Assembly (NCBI GenBank): GCA_946625925.1
Contig: CAMOTP010000006.1
Coordinates: 1 to 24,935, forward strand
Source: an uncultured Alphaproteobacteria bacterium
GTDB taxonomy: Bacteria > Pseudomonadota > Alphaproteobacteria > Rs-D84
Length of the DNA: 24,935 nucleotides
Direction: 5' to 3'
In this document: positions 20,806 through 24,935 of the stretch, one piece after another
Layout of the letters: each line of letters begins with the position of its first letter
Numbering within the stretch: position 1 is the stretch's first letter
Position numbers and translations under genes: made by a program
Notes under the pieces: generated by a model
Told to the model about the DNA's origin: nothing
What the model saw: only the letters and a program-made list of their open reading frames with translations
The model's database searches: none

Positions 20806-22947
20806 ATGCCAAGCGAGAAGAAAAAAACATCTATGTTGAAATCATCAGATTATAAAATAAATGGCAATTTGTTGCGTGCTTTTTATGACAAGCATGGCAA
20901 GTTGGTGTTTGTTTTAGATTCTACTATTAATGACATAAAACCAAATGTTTTGTTGGTTATAACATCTCGTGGTGATCGTAAATGGGATGATATTTTATCT
21001 AATGATTATGATATGGATTTGGAATTGGTTCGCCCCAAGAAAGATAATAAATATCAAAAGTTGGATATAGAATATGATGGATTGGTTGTTTATGATAATT
21101 TAATCCGTGCATATGACGAGGGTGGCAATGTCAAAAAAGCATTAAAAGATTTGGAAAACTTTCGTGCTGTGTCGGTGCGTCGTTCTGCGACAGAACGTTT
21201 GGCGGCATCCAAGGTTATTGCTGAAAATGCCAGGGAAACAATTGAACGAACAGGTGATACTATTGTAGAGTTAAAGGCAAAAATCAAGGTTGTGCGTGCC
21301 AAATTGCTTTCTTTGCGTCGTTCTGTAGGAAAAATACCAACTAAACAATCGGCTGCCAAAATTTTACGTGCCGAGGCTCAATTAGATGTGTTAACTGGCA
21401 AATTGGAGCGTGCAACAAAACGTCTTGAAAATGCCAATAAGCGTTTGTTGATTGCCGAAGATGATATGGAGGCGGCTCGTAAAGTTTTAGAGTTGGTTCC
21501 AGAAGTTGATGGTCAAGATTTTGAGTTTAAGACAGTTGAAACAAAAGCAGCGAAATCAGTTAAAAAAGAAGTGCCACAGCCAGAAGAATCAGATGATGAA
21601 GAAGAGTCTGGTGATGAAGAATCAGATGAAGATTTTTGGTTGTCAGATGATGACGAAGATGATTCAGAACAAGAAAATTATGAAGATGATACAAGTGATG
21701 ATGTGAACAAGGATAATGATATAAAACCTTTGTTTGATAAAGATCCAAAAATTATTGATGAAAATATCGCGTTTAAACCAATTAGTTTCGATGAAAATAT
21801 TTCGTCAGATGTTGCGGATGATAAGGAAGTTGAACAGGAAAAAACTGTGGTATCGTCTTTGGAACCACCAAAAGCTATGATGGATATGGTAAGTGTTCCA
21901 GATTCTTATACAGATGACGAAGAAATTAAATTTGATGATGTGTTTTCTGTGAATGAACCAAAATCAGTCGATTATACGGCCGAAGAAGTATCAGAATCAG
22001 AAAGTGACAAAAATGCGCTGGATATAGAAGAAAACGTGGATGTTCCGGAATTTAATAATGGCGAAGATGAAAAGACTGAACCTGTATTGGAACAAGACAA
22101 TCGTAATGCTGAAATAGTCGCACCTGTTGAAGAAGATGAATCCGACACTATAAATGTTACATCTGTATCGGAACAGTCTGCACCGGTTGCGGCTGTTGCC
22201 CCTGCTCCAACTGTTTCTGAAAATCTGGTTAGACCAGTGCCACCAATTGTTCAGCCGGTGGTTAATAAAGAAGCAGAATCTGGAAATAAAAACCATAAAC
22301 CGAACTTTTTGTATTATGTTTTGTTGTTGGTTTTGATTGCGTTGTCTGTGTTTACTTTGTGGTTATATCAACGTTCTAATGTTCCAACAGATGCTGTCCC
22401 TGTTTTGGCGACAGATGATAAACCTGTGGTTGTACAAGATGAAAATGTTGCAGATACAGATGTTAAAGGTGATGTTGTTGCCCCGGAAAAAGTAGAAGTG
22501 TTTGATAATCCTTTTGTGGCCGAAGGTAATGAGGTACCTAAAGAGGAAGAATCAAACTCTTTGATGGAAAAAGTTGCGTCAGATTCTTTGAGTGGTTTGG
22601 CAAAAATTGCAGATATAAATACAGATACGGAATCCGAAGAAGAGCCAGGGGATTCTAATGATGTGGCAGAAGAAGGCGTTTCTGAACAATTAGTCGAAGA
22701 TTCTCAAGAAACAGAGGAAGAAGTCCAGGAACCAGTAAATGTTAATAAACCAGAATATAAAGTGACCCAAGACAATGTGTTTGTTAATGATAGTGCAGCC
22801 CCACAAGTAAGTGGTGGTAATTTGTGTGATGGCGATGTGGCACCAGATGCAAACGGTTGTTGCCCTGGGGAAACATATTCTACGGTGAATAATCAAAAAG
22901 TATGCTGCCCAGATGATGGTGGTGATTGTTTCCCACCAATCTTCTAA
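20806..22947 (+). CDS. Single-pass membrane protein with coiled coil, acidic region and cysteine-rich outer tail
   Basis: The family is not recognised. From the ATG at 20806 (GGGGGA ribosome binding site) the protein has 713 residues; an upstream in-frame start overlaps gcrA and lacks a ribosome binding site. Order: an unknown globular domain (about 1-110), a coiled coil (about 125-230, ERLAASKVIAENARETIERTG...), a very acidic Asp/Glu-rich region (about 240-490), one membrane segment (about 501-523, FLYYVLLLVLIALSVFTLWLY), a second acidic stretch and a cysteine-rich end (NLCDGDVAPDANGCCPGE, then VCCPDDGGDCFPP). With no signal peptide, the likely topology is N-terminus inside, tail in the periplasm. 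The CCP tail recalls modules of the 1080-residue exported protein. Its position directly behind gcrA, in the same transcript, makes a cell-cycle-linked envelope role plausible but unproven. Confidence 0.78.
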   Translation: MPSEKKKTSMLKSSDYKINGNLLRAFYDKHGKLVFVLDSTINDIKPNVLLVITSRGDRKWDDILSNDYDMDLELVRPKKDNKYQKLDIEYDGLVVYDNLIRAYDEGGNVKKALKDLENFRAVSVRRSATERLAASKVIAENARETIERTGDTIVELKAKIKVVRAKLLSLRRSVGKIPTKQSAAKILRAEAQLDVLTGKLERATKRLENANKRLLIAEDDMEAARKVLELVPEVDGQDFEFKTVETKAAKSVKKEVPQPEESDDEEESGDEESDEDFWLSDDDEDDSEQENYEDDTSDDVNKDNDIKPLFDKDPKIIDENIAFKPISFDENISSDVADDKEVEQEKTVVSSLEPPKAMMDMVSVPDSYTDDEEIKFDDVFSVNEPKSVDYTAEEVSESESDKNALDIEENVDVPEFNNGEDEKTEPVLEQDNRNAEIVAPVEEDESDTINVTSVSEQSAPVAAVAPAPTVSENLVRPVPPIVQPVVNKEAESGNKNHKPNFLYYVLLLVLIALSVFTLWLYQRSNVPTDAVPVLATDDKPVVVQDENVADTDVKGDVVAPEKVEVFDNPFVAEGNEVPKEEESNSLMEKVASDSLSGLAKIADINTDTESEEEPGDSNDVAEEGVSEQLVEDSQETEEEVQEPVNVNKPEYKVTQDNVFVNDSAAPQVSGGNLCDGDVAPDANGCCPGETYSTVNNQKVCCPDDGGDCFPPIF

Positions 22948-22959
22948 GGCACTGTGGGT

Positions 22960-23262
22960 ATGAGTTCCACTAAACAATATTTAGATTATATTTTGAATCA
23001 ATTGTCAGGTTTGTCTGATGTTTCTTGTCGTGCGATGATGGGCGAGTTTATTGTGTATTATCGTGGCAGAATCATAGGTGGTATTTATGATGATCGTTTT
23101 ATGGTAAAGCGGGCAAAATCTGTCGAAAATATGGGTAATATTGTATCAGAAATACCGTATGATGGTGCAAAAGAAATGTTTAGGATAGATGATACAGATA
23201 ATGCACAATTACTGTGTGATATAGTTAAATCTGTTTATCAGGAACTATATATGAAAAAATAA
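22960..23262 (+). CDS. TfoX N-terminal domain protein
   Basis: A small 100-residue protein with the TfoX-N fold. The pattern YLDYILNQLSGLSDVSCRAMMGEFIVYYRGRIIGGIYDDRFMVK matches the family layout (L-x2-L-G-V...-R-x-M-F/M-G, Y-x-G-x2-F/I-G-x-I-x-D-x-L/F). Full-length TfoX/Sxy activates competence genes in gammaproteobacteria, but stand-alone N-terminal domains are widespread and of unknown function, so a competence role should not be assumed. The ATG at 22960 was preferred to the GTG 6 nt upstream because it leaves a TAAGG ribosome binding site at normal distance. It lies 12 nt after the membrane protein gene, as third and last gene of the gcrA transcript, and is followed by a strong terminator. 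Confidence 0.8.
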   Translation: MSSTKQYLDYILNQLSGLSDVSCRAMMGEFIVYYRGRIIGGIYDDRFMVKRAKSVENMGNIVSEIPYDGAKEMFRIDDTDNAQLLCDIVKSVYQELYMKK

Positions 23263-23275
23263 TAAAAGCATTTAT

Positions 23276-23311
23276 AATAATAAAATCGCCTATCCAGGCG
23301 ATTTTATTATT
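23276..23311. terminator. Bidirectional terminator between the gcrA operon and acpS
   Basis: A perfect 15-bp stem (23276-23290 and 23297-23311, core AAAATCGCC/GGCGATTTT) has a TATCCA loop. A/T-rich flanks on both sides let it act on both convergent transcripts. Confidence 0.85.
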
Positions 23312-23324
23312 TATAATTTATTGT

Positions 23325-23711
23325 TTATTTGTCCAAAACTTCTATAACAACCATTGCTGCTGAATAATCTGATTGATCAGTGATGGATAAATGTATTTTG
23401 ACATTTTTACTATTGGCCAGTTCTTTTAATACAAGTTTTGCACCGCCATTTAATAATAATTCTGGACATCCTGCATCGTTATGAATAACAGATACATCAG
23501 AAAAACTTATGTTGTCGCCAAAACCGGTGTTTAATGCTTTCAAGCATGCCTCGCGTGCTGCCCAAAAGTTAGCCAAATGTTTTTCGGCATTTGCATTATC
23601 GTTATCTGCATATTCTAATTCGTTTTTAGTAAATATGCGTTGTTTTTTAAATGCAGACCAATCCAAGAAACGGTTGCATTCAACCAAATCAATTCCAATT
23701 CCGATAATCAC
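23325..23711 (-). CDS. acpS: Holo-[acyl-carrier-protein] synthase
   Basis: Moves the 4'-phosphopantetheine arm of coenzyme A onto acyl carrier protein, activating fatty acid (and thus lipid A) synthesis in the cytoplasm. The 128 residues are the standard length. Metal and CoA sites are clear: GIGIDLVE with D8, and FWAAREACLKALNTGFG with E54 and K58. DVSVIHNDAGCPELLL is the usual middle strand. The C-terminal block reads HLSITDQSDYSAAMVV, where most members have a SxSH motif, so the histidine is missing. The start is GTG (23711), preceded by a strong AAGGGAG ribosome binding site about 7 nt away. It is a single-gene unit with its own promoter, ending at the shared terminator. Confidence 0.93.
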   Translation of the reverse strand: MIIGIGIDLVECNRFLDWSAFKKQRIFTKNELEYADNDNANAEKHLANFWAAREACLKALNTGFGDNISFSDVSVIHNDAGCPELLLNGGAKLVLKELANSKNVKIHLSITDQSDYSAAMVVIEVLDK

Positions 23712-23751
23712 TGTTTTTCTCCCTTGTTATTGTTCCTTATAACAAGGCTAT

Positions 23752-23778
23752 ATTGTATGTTTTAAACGATTCGTGCAA
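23752..23778 (-). promoter_or_regulatory. Putative acpS promoter with a GANTC site
   Basis: On the - strand, TTGCA (23778-23774) is followed by CGAATCG (23773-23767), 9 nt and the -10 TACAAT (23757-23752), about 40 nt before the GTG start. The -35 spacing is short (15 bp) if TTGCAC is used; CTTGC shifted by two bases gives 17. The CGANTCG-N9-TACAAT layout is the same as in the gcrA promoter. Confidence 0.45.
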
Positions 23779-23806
23779 GCATAATCATAAGATTTTTTAC
23801 ATAAAA

Positions 23807-23832
23807 AAACTCCCCGGATTTCCGGGGAGTTT
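23807..23832 (-). terminator. Terminator of the cysteine-module protein gene
   Basis: The stem is AAACTCCCCGG and CCGGGGAGTTT with an ATTT loop. On the - strand it is followed by a T-run (complement of the A-run 23803-23809). It lies 8 nt past the TAA of the gene ending at 23841. Confidence 0.9.
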
Positions 23833-23840
23833 GAGTGTTG

Positions 23841-24935
23841 TTATTTGTTTTCTACACATTTCCATTCGTTATAATCAATGTGTTGTTTGTCTGGACATAT
23901 GCAAGTGCTTGTTTGTTCATTATATTCACTGCCCTCTGGACATTCTTTACATCCTCCAACTAAGTTATTAAATCCAAAATTACTTTCTTTGCATATGCAT
24001 GTTCCGGCTCGACTTGAGAATGGAGCGCTAGCTGGACATTCTGTACAGGCTGATTTTTCAATGTTCCAATACATCTTTTGACCAGCACACGCACTTTCAT
24101 CAAGAGCAATGCATTTACCTATTGAGCTATTAAATGTCATACTTTTGTCTTCGCATACGCAACGAGTACTGGATTTTGCGTCAAAGTAAGTGCCTTCGGG
24201 ACATTCATTACAGCTGTTGCCATTCCAGTAAGTGTTGTCTTTTCTTAAACAGTCAGAACTGCTGCTGGCTTTAATGCATTGCCACTTACCGTCTTTATAA
24301 GTGAATGTTTGACCCGGATCTTTGCACACACAACGTGATTCACCACTCCCTTCCTTAGAGAACTCTGTTTCGTCGGGACATTTATCGCATTTTCCTTTGT
24401 TTTCTTCGGCATAACTATCCCAGAACATGTAATCAGTTTTATTACATGTATCTTCATTTAATTCCTCGGAACTGGCGGCTACGGCTGCGGCTGTTGCGTT
24501 TGCAACACTGTTAGCAATATTGGTTGATGTTGTTGTACCTGTGGTACTAATATTTGCAGCGGTTAATTTATTGGTAATAGCTGTTGCCTTGGTAGAATTA
24601 GAATCCAATTTTACTTTACCAGATTCATCAACGACTAAACCACCACTTAATAATTTTGACAAGTCCGACATTGTAACAACAGAATCGCTGACCTCATTCG
24701 AACTTGCAAAACCTGCTGACTTTAATGCCTCTTTAACACTTGTGTCAGATAAGTTGCTAGACAGTTTTGTTGCAAAATTGTTTTCTGTAATAATCTTCTT
24801 TTCACTTAATTTGGTATCCAGGTCAGATGTTTTTAATAACTGTAAAGTTGCGTTGCTGTCGTTAGATAATATACCACGTCCCTTTAAGTCATTTACAATC
24901 AATGAATTAACATCAGAACTCTTGGTGAACTTACC
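23841..24935 (-). CDS. Repeat protein with tandem six-cysteine modules (5'-truncated by window edge)
   Basis: The frame stays open to the right edge, so the N-terminus (probably with a signal peptide) is outside; a TTG at 24902 is not a convincing start. About 365 residues are visible. The first 140 are low in cysteine, Ser/Thr/Asn/Leu-rich (VNDLKGRGILSNDSNATLQLL; DTKLSEKKI; FATKLSSNLSD), like a fibrous or stalk region, then an Ala-rich stretch. The C-terminal part has about four modules of roughly 50 residues with the pattern C-x(6-8)-YW/FW...C-x2-CP-x(8-14)-C-x-C-x(7)-F-x(8)-C: CDKCPDETEF...CVCKD, CNECPEGTYF...CVCED, CTECPASAPF...CICKE and CKECPEGSEY...CICPD. This resembles growth-factor-receptor / EGF-like cysteine repeats by spacing. 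A surface adhesin or binding protein is a reasonable guess, not proven. Confidence 0.78.
   Translation of the reverse strand, partial: GKFTKSSDVNSLIVNDLKGRGILSNDSNATLQLLKTSDLDTKLSEKKIITENNFATKLSSNLSDTSVKEALKSAGFASSNEVSDSVVTMSDLSKLLSGGLVVDESGKVKLDSNSTKATAITNKLTAANISTTGTTTSTNIANSVANATAAAVAASSEELNEDTCNKTDYMFWDSYAEENKGKCDKCPDETEFSKEGSGESRCVCKDPGQTFTYKDGKWQCIKASSSSDCLRKDNTYWNGNSCNECPEGTYFDAKSSTRCVCEDKSMTFNSSIGKCIALDESACAGQKMYWNIEKSACTECPASAPFSSRAGTCICKESNFGFNNLVGGCKECPEGSEYNEQTSTCICPDKQHIDYNEWKCVENK

Noticed and set aside
22960..23262. TfoX-like gene as a competence regulator
   Set aside because: Only the N-terminal domain is present and its role as a stand-alone domain is unknown; no competence genes are nearby.

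Overview
The window looks like chromosomal DNA from an AT-rich, Gram-negative alphaproteobacterium, probably an uncultured host-associated lineage (the lineage is inferred). A clear GcrA homologue (helix-turn-helix plus a C/C/C/H tail containing 'CRWPIGDP') points to Alphaproteobacteria. LpxA and LpxB show it makes lipid A. No phage, integrase, insertion sequence, CRISPR array or rRNA is visible. Coding density is very high and no gene-free stretch exceeds 300 bp.

Layout. 1-3.46 kb (+): the 3' part of leuS, a terminator, then a promoter driving a YcgN-type cysteine-cluster protein and a small unknown protein whose N-terminus seems to be shifted out of frame at an 8-T run. 3.46-7.22 kb (-): a tightly packed operon of a tRNA-modifying methyltransferase (TrmN6-like), a membrane-anchored M23 peptidase, a bactofilin, rpiB and a HEAT-like repeat protein. 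7.26-10.27 kb (+): a polytopic membrane protein of unknown role, then overlapping lpxA-lpxB. 10.28-13.52 kb (-): a 1080-residue exported cysteine-rich protein. 13.68-14.05 kb (+): four tRNA genes (Leu-CAG, Ala-CGC, Leu-TAA, Val-CAC). 14.1-20.05 kb (-): an operon starting with a short prepilin peptidase and followed by four exported proteins, one a 1025-residue coiled-coil protein ending in a GH108-type lysozyme domain. 20.1-23.3 kb (+): gcrA, a 713-residue single-pass membrane protein with a cysteine-rich outer tail, and a TfoX-N domain protein. 23.3-23.7 kb (-): acpS. 23.84 kb to the right edge (-): the 3' part of a gene for a protein with tandem six-cysteine modules.

The housekeeping genes are conventional. 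The unusual part is the envelope and secreted protein set: about 10 kb encodes large, exported, disulfide-rich proteins that I cannot assign to a named family except for the GH108 domain. Three of them share CCP / CxxCP cysteine motifs, including the membrane protein co-transcribed with gcrA. The prepilin-peptidase/GH108 operon is the best candidate here for an undescribed envelope or secretion system. A second lead is a shared promoter layout (CGANTCG, 9 nt, TACAAT) upstream of both gcrA and acpS, which could be a GcrA/CcrM-type methylation-controlled element.
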